In this document: one piece after another, positions 34,148 to 41,921 of the stretch
Layout: each line of letters starts with the position of its first letter
Position numbering within the stretch: position 1 is the first letter of the stretch
Origin: Streptomyces sp. V1I1
Lineage (GTDB): Bacteria; Actinomycetota; Actinomycetes; Streptomycetales; Streptomycetaceae
Assembly (NCBI RefSeq): GCF_030817355.1
Contig: NZ_JAUSZH010000001.1
Coordinates: 7,291,001-7,355,000, forward strand
Direction: 5' to 3'
Length of the DNA stretch: 64,000 bases
Notes under the pieces: model-generated
Seen by the model: only the letters and a program-made list of their open reading frames with translations
What the model was told of the DNA's origin: nothing
Database searches by the model: none
Translations under genes and position numbers: made by a program

Positions 34148-34561
34148 ATGACTGGACTTGTGGTGTGTGCGGTGGTGCTCGTGGCGGCGAGCGCCTTCGG
34201 GCTGTGGCAGCGGCGAAACGGCGGGAGGCTGAAGGTGCGGGGTGCGGACGCTCACAGACGGCTCGGCGTGGCCGAGCTCGGCGCGGACCTTGGGCAGCGG
34301 GCGACGCTCGTCCAGTTCTCCAGCGCGTTCTGCCAGCCGTGCCGGGCGACGAGGCGCACCCTCGCCGAAATCGCGGACATGGTCGACGGAGTCACCCATG
34401 TCGAGATCGACGCGGAGGAGCGGCTCGCCCTGGTGCGGGAGCTCGGCATCCTCAAGACGCCCACCGTGCTGGTGCTCGACGCGGGCGGCAACATCGTCAC
34501 CCGGGCCTCCGGTCAGCCGCGCAAGGCGGATGTGTTCGCCGCGCTCGGACAGGCGGTGTGA
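34148..34561 (+). CDS. Membrane-anchored thioredoxin-family protein
   Basis: A 137-residue protein with an N-terminal hydrophobic anchor (TGLVVCAVVLVAASAFGLW) and a thioredoxin fold containing FSSAFCQPCRATRRTL (CQPC active site, about residues 62-65), the cis-Pro segment ILKTPTVLVLD and a GQP turn. It probably faces outside the membrane. The start is uncertain: ATG 34148 has AGGGG immediately adjacent, and GTG 34130 is also in frame. It is divergent from the DUF4395 gene. Confidence 0.88.
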   Translation: MTGLVVCAVVLVAASAFGLWQRRNGGRLKVRGADAHRRLGVAELGADLGQRATLVQFSSAFCQPCRATRRTLAEIADMVDGVTHVEIDAEERLALVRELGILKTPTVLVLDAGGNIVTRASGQPRKADVFAALGQAV

Positions 34562-34612
34562 CACCTCGTGACCCATGTCGCACATGCTGGAACGCACTTG
34601 ACTGCACGCGCC

Positions 34613-34714
34613 ATGCATCGTCACGCTGACGCTGTGCTTCCAGAACTCCTTCTCTACGGGCGGGCTCACATCGACCTCGCGCGGAACGCGAGTGCGCGCT
34701 GTCCGGCTGTCTGA
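34613..34714 (+). CDS. Leader peptide, cysteine-type (HIDLxRxxSAxC motif)
   Basis: A 33-codon ORF whose product ends YGRAHIDLARNASARCPAV. This fits the short Streptomyces leader peptides with consensus H-I/V-D-L-x-R-x-x-S-A-x-C found before sulfur and cysteine-related genes. The Cys codon lies four codons before the stop. A GGCTG/CAGCC hairpin (34705-34720) spans the stop codon and GCGCG/CGCGC arms (34679-34699) precede it. An in-frame GTG at 34634 is an alternative start; no good Shine-Dalgarno is seen for the ATG. The flavin reductase gene starts 46 bp downstream. Ribosome-stalling attenuation is inferred. Confidence 0.7.
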   Translation: MHRHADAVLPELLLYGRAHIDLARNASARCPAV

Positions 34715-34760
34715 GCAGCCACGGCCGCCCCGTTCGCATCCCTTGCAGAAGGACAACTCC

Positions 34761-35267
34761 ATGACGGCTTCGCCCGAACTCGGCACACCTCAGCTGGCCT
34801 CTCCCGACCTGCTCCGCTCCGTCTTCCGGCAGCACGCCGCGGGTGTCGCGGTGATCACCGCCCAGGGTGACAACCCCGTGGGATTCACCGCCACCTCACT
34901 CAACTCGGTAGCCGCCGAGCCGCCGTTGATCTCCTTCGGCGTGGGTACGTCGTCCTCCAGCTGGCCGGTGATCGCCCGGTCCGAGCACATCGGCGTACAC
35001 ATACTCGGCGACCACCAGCAGGATCTGGCCGCCACCTTCGCCCGCAGCGGCGCCGACCGCTTCGCGCCGCCCACCGGCTGGCGCAGCGGCCCCGAGGGCG
35101 TTCCGGTGCTCGACGGCGTACTGGCGTGGCTGGTGTGCCGGATCATCAACCGCGTCCCGGCCGGGGATCATCGCATCGTGATCGCCGAGGCCGTCGTCGG
35201 CGACCCCGCCGGAGGCGGCCGGCCGCTGCTCTACCACCAGGGACGCTTCAACGGGCTGAAGGACTGA
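34761..35267 (+). CDS. Flavin reductase-family protein
   Basis: A 168-residue FMN-binding split-barrel protein. It has LRSVFRQHAAGVAVITAQ, GFTATSLNSVAAEPPLISFGV (flavin-binding signature), HIGVHILGDHQQDLAATFARSG and PLLYHQGRFNGL. Such enzymes supply reduced flavin to two-component monooxygenases, for example those that desulfonate alkanesulfonates. The leader peptide upstream argues that expression is tied to cysteine or sulfur supply, so a role in sulfur scavenging is a reasonable guess, although no monooxygenase is adjacent. The ATG at 34761 has AAGGA eight bases upstream. Confidence 0.88.
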   Translation: MTASPELGTPQLASPDLLRSVFRQHAAGVAVITAQGDNPVGFTATSLNSVAAEPPLISFGVGTSSSSWPVIARSEHIGVHILGDHQQDLAATFARSGADRFAPPTGWRSGPEGVPVLDGVLAWLVCRIINRVPAGDHRIVIAEAVVGDPAGGGRPLLYHQGRFNGLKD

Positions 35268-35347
35268 GAGTTTTCTGGGAGCCGCCGGTTACGGAGCGTT
35301 GGCAAGGTCACAGTACAAAGCGCTTGCTTACTGGGGATGAACTGGAT

Positions 35348-35369
35348 GTACTGAGAGTACTGGCGAGTA
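35348..35369. promoter_or_regulatory. Overlapping inverted repeats upstream of etfB
   Basis: GTACT-GAG-AGTAC (35348-35360) and TACT-GGCG-AGTA (35358-35369) overlap by three bases, 106 bp before the etfB start and just ahead of an AT-rich TAATATTTCG stretch. They resemble operators of TetR-type regulators. Confidence 0.5.
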
Positions 35370-35474
35370 ATATTTCGTTCGGAGCGCGGCCCGCCCCGAC
35401 CGGGATCCGCCCCGTCAGACGCCTATGCTGCGTGCAAGGCAGCCCAGAAGAGACGATGCAGTAGGAGAGCCGGC

Positions 35475-36260
35475 GTGAGCTTGAGGATCGTTGTCTGTGT
35501 GAAGTACGTGCCCGACGCCACCGGCGACCGGCACTTCGCCGATGACCTGACCGTCGACCGCGACGACGTCGACGGCCTGCTGTCGGAGCTGGATGAGTAC
35601 GCGGTCGAGCAGGCACTGCAGATCGCCGACGAGGCGGACGACGCGGAGATCACCGTGCTGACCGTCGGTCCCGAGGACGCCAAGGACGCGCTGCGCAAGG
35701 CTCTGTCCATGGGTGCCGACAAGGCCGTCCACGTCGAGGACGACGACCTGCACGGCAGCGACGTCATGGGCACCTCGCTGGTGCTCGCCAAGGCGATCGA
35801 GAAGACCGGTTACGACCTGGTCATCGCCGGTATGGCCTCGACGGACGGCACCATGGGCGTGCTGCCGGCGATTCTCGCCGAGCGCCTGGGCGTTCCGCAG
35901 GTCACGCTGCTCTCCGAGGTCTCCGTCGAGGACGGCGTCGTGAAGGGCCGCCGTGACGGCGACACCGCGAGCGAGCAGCTCGAGGCGTCCCTGCCGGCCG
36001 TCGTGTCCGTGACGGACCAGTCGGGCGAGGCTCGCTACCCGTCCTTCAAGGGCATCATGGCCGCCAAGAAGAAGCCGGTGGAGTCCCTGGACCTGGAGGA
36101 CCTCGAGATCGACGCCGACGAGGTCGGCCTCGAGGGCGCCTGGACCGCTGTGGACTCGGCCGCCGAGCGTCCGGCCCGCACCGCCGGCACGATCGTCAAG
36201 GACGAGGGCGAGGGCGGCAAGCAGCTCGCGGAGTTCCTCGCGAGCCAGAAGTTCATCTAG
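35475..36260 (+). CDS. etfB: Electron transfer flavoprotein, beta subunit
   Basis: A 261-residue ETF beta subunit that with EtfA carries electrons from acyl-CoA dehydrogenases to the respiratory chain. It starts LRIVVCVKYVPD, has ALRKALSMGADKAVHVEDDDL and DLVIAGMASTDGTMGVLPAILAERLG (AMP/FAD-binding region), and ends with the recognition segment PSFKGIMAAKKKPV. The GTG at 35475 is preceded by AGGAGAG. etfA follows 224 bp later, an unusually large gap for the pair, filled with hairpins and a small ORF. Confidence 0.96.
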   Translation: MSLRIVVCVKYVPDATGDRHFADDLTVDRDDVDGLLSELDEYAVEQALQIADEADDAEITVLTVGPEDAKDALRKALSMGADKAVHVEDDDLHGSDVMGTSLVLAKAIEKTGYDLVIAGMASTDGTMGVLPAILAERLGVPQVTLLSEVSVEDGVVKGRRDGDTASEQLEASLPAVVSVTDQSGEARYPSFKGIMAAKKKPVESLDLEDLEIDADEVGLEGAWTAVDSAAERPARTAGTIVKDEGEGGKQLAEFLASQKFI

Positions 36261-36333
36261 GGAGAGTCGGCGGCGCGGGCCGGTTGCAACGCAGCCCGCG
36301 CCCCGCGGATTGCATTCGCAGGAGAGCAATCCC

Positions 36334-36492
36334 GTGACTCCTCCCCCGAAGGGGCTTCTCATTCGACTGATGAGACGGCCTCATGACGGACAAGCCCTGC
36401 CCGGAGCCAGCAGGCTCGGGCTGAGCGTAGCAGTCAACAAGTCTTCCCCCGGCCGAAGTTCGGGGTTCTCGCCCAGGAGTAGTAATGGCTGA
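36334..36492 (+). CDS. Possible 52-residue small ORF between etfB and etfA
   Basis: A GTG at 36334 has AGGAG nine bases upstream, a much better site than chance, and the frame stays open to a TGA (36490-36492) that overlaps the etfA start by 8 bp. The product is basic and Ser/Pro/Gly-rich (contains GLLIRLMRRPHDG) with no known family. The overlap would allow translational coupling to etfA. It could also be a leader whose translation opens local hairpins. It may not be a real gene. Confidence 0.35.
   Translation: MTPPPKGLLIRLMRRPHDGQALPGASRLGLSVAVNKSSPGRSSGFSPRSSNG
36357..36420 (+). promoter_or_regulatory. Hairpins in the etfB-etfA spacer
   Basis: TCTCAT/ATGAGA with a 7-nt loop (36357-36375) and CCGGAGCC/GGCTCGGG with an AGCA loop and one mismatch (36401-36420). 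They may attenuate transcription or stabilise the mRNA segment between the two subunits. Confidence 0.45.
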
Positions 36493-37447
36493 AGTTCTCG
36501 TCTATGTCGACCACGCGGACGGCGCCGTCCGCAAGCCCACCCTCGAGCTGCTGACCCTGGCCCGCCGCATCGGCGAGCCGGTCGCCGTCGCGCTCGGCTC
36601 CGGCGCCGAGGCGACCGCCCCCGCGCTTGCCGAGCACGGCGCGGTCAAGGTCCTGACCGCCGACGCCCCCGAGTTCGCCGACTACCTCGTCGTACCGAAG
36701 GTGGACGCGCTGCAGGCCGCGTACGAGGCCGTCTCGCCGGCCGCCGTGCTCGTCCCGTCCTCCGCCGAGGGCAAGGAGATCGCGGCCCGCCTCGCGGTCC
36801 GCATCGGGTCCGGCATCATCACCGACGCCGTCGACCTCGAGGCCGGCGACGAGGGCCCGGTGGCCACGCAGTCCGCGTTCGCCGCCTCCTTCACCACCAA
36901 GTCCCGTGTCTCCAAGGGCACCCCGGTCATCACGGTGAAGCCGAACTCGGCCGCCGTGGAGGCCGCGCCGGCCGCGGGCGCCGTCGAGGCGCTCGCCGTC
37001 TCCTTCTCCGAGAAGGCCACCGGCACCAAGGTCGTCTCCCGCACCCCGCGCGAGTCCACCGGCCGCCCCGAGCTGACCGAGGCCGCGATCGTGGTCTCCG
37101 GCGGCCGCGGTGTCAACGGCGCCGAGAACTTCCACATCATCGAGGCGCTGGCCGACTCGCTCGGCGCGGCTGTCGGTGCCTCGCGCGCCGCGGTGGACGC
37201 CGGCTGGTACCCGCACTCCAACCAGGTCGGCCAGACCGGCAAGTCGGTCTCCCCGCAGCTGTACATCGCCTCGGGCATCTCCGGCGCGATCCAGCACCGG
37301 GCCGGCATGCAGACATCGAAGACCATCGTGGCCATCAACAAGGACGCCGAGGCCCCGATCTTCGACCTGGTCGACTACGGCGTGGTCGGCGACCTCTTCG
37401 AGGTCGTCCCGCAGCTGACTGAAGAGGTCCAGACGCGCAAGGGCTGA
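36485..37447 (+). CDS. etfA: Electron transfer flavoprotein, alpha subunit
   Basis: A 320-residue ETF alpha subunit. The N-terminal nucleotide-binding-like domain begins AEVLVYVDHADGAVRKPTLE. The C-terminal FAD domain has ELTEAAIVVSGGRGVNGAENF, GASRAAVDAGWYPHSNQVGQTG, LYIASGISGAIQHRAGMQ and IVAINKDAEAPIFDLVDYGVVGDL, all hallmark ETF-alpha stretches. AGGAG lies upstream of the ATG at 36485. A long terminator follows at 37467. Confidence 0.97.
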   Translation: MAEVLVYVDHADGAVRKPTLELLTLARRIGEPVAVALGSGAEATAPALAEHGAVKVLTADAPEFADYLVVPKVDALQAAYEAVSPAAVLVPSSAEGKEIAARLAVRIGSGIITDAVDLEAGDEGPVATQSAFAASFTTKSRVSKGTPVITVKPNSAAVEAAPAAGAVEALAVSFSEKATGTKVVSRTPRESTGRPELTEAAIVVSGGRGVNGAENFHIIEALADSLGAAVGASRAAVDAGWYPHSNQVGQTGKSVSPQLYIASGISGAIQHRAGMQTSKTIVAINKDAEAPIFDLVDYGVVGDLFEVVPQLTEEVQTRKG

Positions 37448-37466
37448 CCTCCGCTTTCTCTACGGC

Positions 37467-37503
37467 CTGGGGCCGCGCGGTGATCTTCACCGCGCGGCCC
37501 CAG
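37467..37503 (+). terminator. Very strong terminator after etfA
   Basis: A perfect 17-bp stem CTGGGGCCGCGCGGTGA / TCACCGCGCGGCCCCAG with a TCT loop, 19 bp after the etfA stop, followed by TCTGTT. Confidence 0.92.
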
Positions 37504-37599
37504 TCTGTTACGGGGGACCATTGACGCAGGTCGTAACCGCCGACTAACTTCGCCATACGGATTGTTGATTCCGTGGTGCGGAAAACAGGAGGGTGCAGG

Positions 37600-38898
37600 A
37601 TGGGTCAGCAGGAGAAGGTGGCAACGAGCCTCGCCGGAGCGGTCAGCGAGGAAATCAGCGCCTCCCTCGCACCGGTGGACGCGGAGCTCGCCCGCCGCTA
37701 CCCGGGAGACCCCGGCACTCGCCAGCCCGTCCACACGGTCTACGTACCCGGCGACGTCTTCGCCGCCGACACCATCCGTTCCTGGGGCGACCAGGCGCTC
37801 GCCGCGCTCGACGAGCACGCCCCGGACGCCGCGTCCCTCGCCGCCGTCCTCGGCCTCTCCGACGAGCTCGCGGCCCCGGTGTACGACCGCGTACGGGCCA
37901 AGCTGGAGCGCGAGCCCATCGAGGACCTGCGCATCGACTTCGAGGACGGCTACGGCGGCCGCGGCGACGCCGAGGAGGATGCGCACGCGGCCCGCGCCGC
38001 CCGGCTGATCACCGAGGCGTACGCGCAGGGCACCGCGGCCCCGTACATGGGCATCCGTATGAAGTGCATGGAGGCCGCCGTACGCGACCGGGGCATCCGC
38101 ACCCTCGACATCTTCCTCACCGGCCTCATCGAGGCCGGCGGGCTGCCCGACGGTCTCGTTCTGACCCTCCCCAAGGTCACCTACACCGAGCAGGTCACCG
38201 CGATGGTGCGGCTGCTGGAGGAGTTCGAGAAGGCGCGCGGTCTGGACGCGGGCAGGATCGGCTTCGAGATCCAGATCGAGACCAGCCAGTCCATCCTCGC
38301 CGCCGACGGCACCGCCGCCGTGGCGCGGATGATCGACGCCGCCGAGGGCCGGGCCACCGGACTGCACTACGGCACCTTCGACTACAGCGCCTGCCTCGGC
38401 GTCAGCGCCGCCTACCAGGCCAGCGACCACCCGGCCGCCGACCACGCCAAGGCCGTCATGCAGGTCGCGGCCGCGGGCACCGGCGTACGCGTCTCGGACG
38501 GCTCCACAAACGTCCTTCCGGTCGGCACCACCGAGAAGGTCCACGACGCCTGGCGGCTGCACTACGGCCTGACCCGCCGCGCCCTGGCCCGCGCCTACTA
38601 CCAGGGCTGGGACATGCACCCCCGCCACCTGCCGACCCGCTACGCCGCCGTATTCGCCTTCTACCGCGAGGGCTTCGAGCAGGCCGCCGCGCGGCTGTCC
38701 GCCTATGCCAATCACGCGGGCGGCGACGTCATGGACGAGCCCGCCACCGCCAAGGCGCTGAGCAGCTATCTGCTGCGCGGCATCGACTGCGGCGCCCTCG
38801 ACACCGCGGAGGTCGCTGGGCTCACCGGACTCACCCGCGCTGATCTCGACGGCTTCGCCGCACCGCGCCGCGGGGACCTCACGGCCACAGCCAAGTAA
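37600..38898 (+). CDS. DUF6986 family protein (aldolase/citrate-lyase-like TIM barrel)
   Basis: A 432-residue soluble protein. Barrel-like strands contain IDFEDGYGGRGDAEEDAHAA, MGIRMKCMEAAVRDRG, LVLTLPKVTYTEQVTAMVRLLEEFE, IGFEIQIETSQSILA and GLHYGTFDYSACLGV. The Asp/Glu-bearing FEIQIET and DFEDGYG segments resemble the metal site of HpcH/HpaI or CitE aldolases, so C-C lyase chemistry on a keto acid is plausible but unproven. The ATG at 37600 has AGGAGGG nine bases upstream. It stands between the etfA terminator and the kinase gene. Confidence 0.82.
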   Translation: MGQQEKVATSLAGAVSEEISASLAPVDAELARRYPGDPGTRQPVHTVYVPGDVFAADTIRSWGDQALAALDEHAPDAASLAAVLGLSDELAAPVYDRVRAKLEREPIEDLRIDFEDGYGGRGDAEEDAHAARAARLITEAYAQGTAAPYMGIRMKCMEAAVRDRGIRTLDIFLTGLIEAGGLPDGLVLTLPKVTYTEQVTAMVRLLEEFEKARGLDAGRIGFEIQIETSQSILAADGTAAVARMIDAAEGRATGLHYGTFDYSACLGVSAAYQASDHPAADHAKAVMQVAAAGTGVRVSDGSTNVLPVGTTEKVHDAWRLHYGLTRRALARAYYQGWDMHPRHLPTRYAAVFAFYREGFEQAAARLSAYANHAGGDVMDEPATAKALSSYLLRGIDCGALDTAEVAGLTGLTRADLDGFAAPRRGDLTATAK

Positions 38899-38970
38899 CA
38901 GTCAGCACCGCTGTCACCGCTGCCCCTTAGTCTGTACGCGACCACAGTCGCAACAAGGATCGGGGCAGCG

Positions 38971-40737
38971 GTGTCTTCGGGGGAGAACGAGCGGCTCGCC
39001 GACCGTTACCGGGTGATCGAACAGCTGGGCCGCGGCGGCATGGGCGTCGTCTGGCGCGCCGTCGACGAGGTGCTCGGCCGCGAAGTCGCCGTCAAGGAAC
39101 TGCGCACCTACAGCGACTCGTCGGGCCCCGAACTGGCTGATCTCAGAGTGCGGATGCAGCGCGAGGCCCGCGCGGCAGCCCGCGTACGCCACCCCGCGGT
39201 CATCGCCGTCCACGACGTCACCGAACACGAGGGCCGTCCGGTCATCGTGATGGAGCTCATCGACGGCCCTTCGCTGGACGATGTGCTCAGCGAGCGCGGC
39301 GTCATGGACGCGCGCGAGGTGGCCGCCATCGGAGCCAGGGTGATGGAGGCGCTGGGCGCCGCCCACCGCGCCGGGGTGCTGCACCGCGACGTGAAGCCCG
39401 GCAATGTGCTGCTGGACCGCGGGGGCCGGGTGGTGCTCACGGACTTCGGCATCGCGGCGATGGACGACCCCGGCGACGGCGCCACCACCCATCTGACGCG
39501 CAGCGGCGAACTGGTCGGCTCGCTCGACTACTTGGCGCCCGAGCGCGCCCAGGGCCAGGACCCCGGTCCGGCGTCCGACATCTGGGCGCTCGGCGCCACG
39601 CTGTACGCAGCAGTGGAGGGCGCGGCCCCGTTCCGCCGCACCTCCACCTGGTCGACGCTGAACGCGATCGTCGTGGAGCCGCTGCCCGAGCCGCTGCGGG
39701 CCGGCGCGCTCGGACCCGTACTGCGGGAGCTGATGCACAAGGACCCGGCGCAGCGCCCCGACGCGGACACCGCGGCGCGGCTGCTCTCCGCCGTGGCGGC
39801 GGGCCAGGACACCGGCACCTCGACCGTGTCGCTGGGGACAGCGCCGCCGGCCGCACCGGATCCGGCGACCCGGGTGCCGACCGTGCTCAACGCGGCGCCG
39901 CACCGGCCCGACGGCTTCGGCCCCGCGGCGCCGCAGGCCCCGGCCCCGCCCGTTCCCGCGCGGATACCCGCACCCGCCCCGGCCGCGCCACCCGCGGCCG
40001 CGCCACCCGCGGCCGCGCCACCCGCGTCCGGCGCTCGCGGTCGCGGTCGCGGTCGCGCGAGGGTCCTGGTGACGGCCGGAGTCGTCGCCGTTCTGCTCGC
40101 CGGGGGAGGCGTGACGTACGCCCTCGTCGACCGTGACGGATCGGGCGGTCAGGAGATCGCGGGCGGCCGGCCTGAGAGCCCTGCGGCGAGTTCGAGCCCA
40201 CCAGGGAGCCCGCTCGCGAGCGCCTCCGGCGGCAAGCAGAGCCCGAGCATCAGGCCCACCGAGCAGGGCGCCACCAAGTCGCCCAGCCAGTCCGCCAGGC
40301 CGCCCGCGCCCGGCAAGGGAACCGGAGGATCGGACTCCGGCGGCTCGACCAGCGGCGGGTCCTCGGGCACGACCGGCGGCTCGACCACCACGGGCGGTGG
40401 CGGCACCTCCACCAACGGCGGCTCGACGACCGGAGGTTCAAACCCGGCCCCGGCGCCCGTCTGCCACTCGATCGGCGGCGGCAAGTACAACTGCCAGGTC
40501 TGGAAGCAGGCGAAGTCGTACACCGCGTCTGGCACCGAGAAGGGGGTGCTCAACGCGGGCACCAACTACTTCTACTGCCAGCAGAATCTGGGCCGCCGCG
40601 AGACCTCCGGCCAGTGGACGAACGTCTGGTGGGCCAAGACCGACGACGACAGAGGCAACACCAATGTCTTCGTCAGCGACGTCTACATCGAGGGCGGCGA
40701 CAACGACCAGCCGGTGCCGGGCCTACCCGTCTGCTGA
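38971..40737 (+). CDS. Transmembrane Ser/Thr protein kinase with secreted C-terminal domain
   Basis: A 588-residue PASTA-less bacterial eukaryotic-type kinase. The kinase domain is at residues 12-270: glycine loop LGRGGMGVV, Lys42 in EVAVKEL, HRDVKPGN with Asp140, DFG in LTDFGIA, and APE as LAPERA. A Pro/Ala-rich linker, one membrane span (about 363-385), a long Gly/Ser/Thr linker and a roughly 90-residue extracellular domain with four Cys (CHSIGGGKYNC ... YFYCQQNLG ... GLPVC) follow. The ectodomain resembles small secreted Streptomyces domains and may sense a ligand. The GTG at 38971 has AAGGATCGGGG upstream. The end overlaps the convergent LacI gene by 15 bp. Confidence 0.93.
   Translation: MSSGENERLADRYRVIEQLGRGGMGVVWRAVDEVLGREVAVKELRTYSDSSGPELADLRVRMQREARAAARVRHPAVIAVHDVTEHEGRPVIVMELIDGPSLDDVLSERGVMDAREVAAIGARVMEALGAAHRAGVLHRDVKPGNVLLDRGGRVVLTDFGIAAMDDPGDGATTHLTRSGELVGSLDYLAPERAQGQDPGPASDIWALGATLYAAVEGAAPFRRTSTWSTLNAIVVEPLPEPLRAGALGPVLRELMHKDPAQRPDADTAARLLSAVAAGQDTGTSTVSLGTAPPAAPDPATRVPTVLNAAPHRPDGFGPAAPQAPAPPVPARIPAPAPAAPPAAAPPAAAPPASGARGRGRGRARVLVTAGVVAVLLAGGGVTYALVDRDGSGGQEIAGGRPESPAASSSPPGSPLASASGGKQSPSIRPTEQGATKSPSQSARPPAPGKGTGGSDSGGSTSGGSSGTTGGSTTTGGGGTSTNGGSTTGGSNPAPAPVCHSIGGGKYNCQVWKQAKSYTASGTEKGVLNAGTNYFYCQQNLGRRETSGQWTNVWWAKTDDDRGNTNVFVSDVYIEGGDNDQPVPGLPVC
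39981..40025 (+). repeat. Three 15-bp tandem repeats inside the kinase gene
   Basis: GGCCGCGCCACCCGC occurs three times in tandem, encoding the APPAA repeat of the proline-rich linker. The array keeps the frame, so copy number can vary without inactivating the kinase. Confidence 0.85.
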
Positions 40738-41787
40738 CGGCGGGATCTCGCCCGAGCCGCGCGGGATGAGCACCGTCTCCAGCGCCACCTGCGAGGGCTC
40801 GTCGTCCACGCCGTCGAGGCGGCGGAAGAGCCGTTCCGCCGCGGTACGCCCCAGGGCCGCCGCGTCCTGGGCTATGACCGTGATGCCCAGCAGGTCGGCG
40901 AGCTCGATGTCGTCGAAGCCGACCAGGGCGACCGGCCGGTGGTGCTCGGCCAGGACCCGTACCGCTGTGACCGTCACCCGGTTGTTGCCCGCGAAGACCG
41001 CGGTGACCGGGTCGGGCCCCGCCAGCATCGCGGTGACGGCGGCCCGCACCCGCTCCGGCGCGGTGGAGCCCAGCGAGACCCAGGACTCGTCCACATCGAG
41101 CCCGGCGTCCTCCATGGCGGCGCGGTAGCCACGCAGCCGCTCGACGGCCGTGTGGATCCGCGGCTGGTCGCCGATGAAGCCGATACGGCGGTGGCCGTGC
41201 GCGATCAGATGGGCCACGCCGGCGCGGGCGCCGCCGAAGCTGTCGGAGAGCACCACGTCCGCGTCGATCTGCCCGGCCGGGCGGTCCACGAACACCGTCG
41301 CGATGCCCGCCTTGATCTCCGGCTCCAGATAGCGGTGGTCGTGGCCGGCCGGGATCACGATCAGACCGTCGACCCGGCGGGCGCACAGGGCCAGCACCAG
41401 CTCCTGCTCGCGGTCCGGGTCCTCGGCGCTGGAGCCGTTGATGAGCAGCGCGCCATGGGCCCGGGCGACCTCCTCGACCGCGCGGCTCAGCGGACCGTAG
41501 AAGGGGTCCGCGAGGTCTTCCAGGACGAGGCCGACGGAGGCGGTGCGGCCCTTGCGAAGCACGCGCGCGCTGTCGTTGCGGCGGAAGCCGAGGGACTCGA
41601 TGGCCTCCTGCACCCGGCGCTCGGTGTCGGGTGTGACACCAGGCTCCCCGTTGACCACCCGCGAGACCGTTTTGAGGCCGACGCCCGCGCGGGCGGCGAC
41701 GTCTTTCATGGTCGGCCGATTGCCGTAGCGGGGCTCGGGCCCTCGGGGCCGCCCCGGCGAAGGCAGGGGATGGTCGGTCTCTGCCAC
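40723..41787 (-). CDS. LacI-family transcriptional regulator
   Basis: A 354-residue repressor. The helix-turn-helix starts PTMKDVAARAGVGLKTVSRVVNGE (residues about 25-48), followed by a periplasmic-binding-protein-like sugar domain (SVGLVLEDLADPFYG, GLIVIPAGHDH, VFVDRP, IAHGHRRIGFIGD, AVFAGNNRVTV, VGFDDIELAD). The GTG at 41787 has AGGA seven bases upstream; an ATG at 41838 is possible. It is divergent from a ROK kinase, with the palindrome GACAACGTTGTC between them. It probably responds to an alpha-galactoside or a product and controls this sugar module. Confidence 0.93.
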   Translation of the reverse strand: MAETDHPLPSPGRPRGPEPRYGNRPTMKDVAARAGVGLKTVSRVVNGEPGVTPDTERRVQEAIESLGFRRNDSARVLRKGRTASVGLVLEDLADPFYGPLSRAVEEVARAHGALLINGSSAEDPDREQELVLALCARRVDGLIVIPAGHDHRYLEPEIKAGIATVFVDRPAGQIDADVVLSDSFGGARAGVAHLIAHGHRRIGFIGDQPRIHTAVERLRGYRAAMEDAGLDVDESWVSLGSTAPERVRAAVTAMLAGPDPVTAVFAGNNRVTVTAVRVLAEHHRPVALVGFDDIELADLLGITVIAQDAAALGRTAAERLFRRLDGVDDEPSQVALETVLIPRGSGEIPPSADG

Positions 41788-41846
41788 AGCGCGCTGTCCT
41801 GTCGTCGTCCGGGTGTGTAAGGGTGTGGCGTCGAGCATAGGCCCTG

Positions 41847-41858
41847 GACAACGTTGTC
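41847..41858. promoter_or_regulatory. LacI-type operator between the regulator and the ROK kinase
   Basis: GACAACGTTGTC is a perfect 12-bp palindrome with a central CG, the classic core of LacI/CcpA-family operators in Streptomyces. The placement allows control of both divergent genes. Confidence 0.8.
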
Positions 41859-41921
41859 AGGGGAATGGAGACTGTTACTGAATCCGCAGGTCCGACCAGC
41901 TCCCCGGGGGATCCGACACCG

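Noticed and set aside
36300-36480. tRNA or known riboswitch in the etfB-etfA spacer
   Set aside because: No cloverleaf with a T-loop GTTCRANNC and no familiar riboswitch core was found; only simple hairpins are present.
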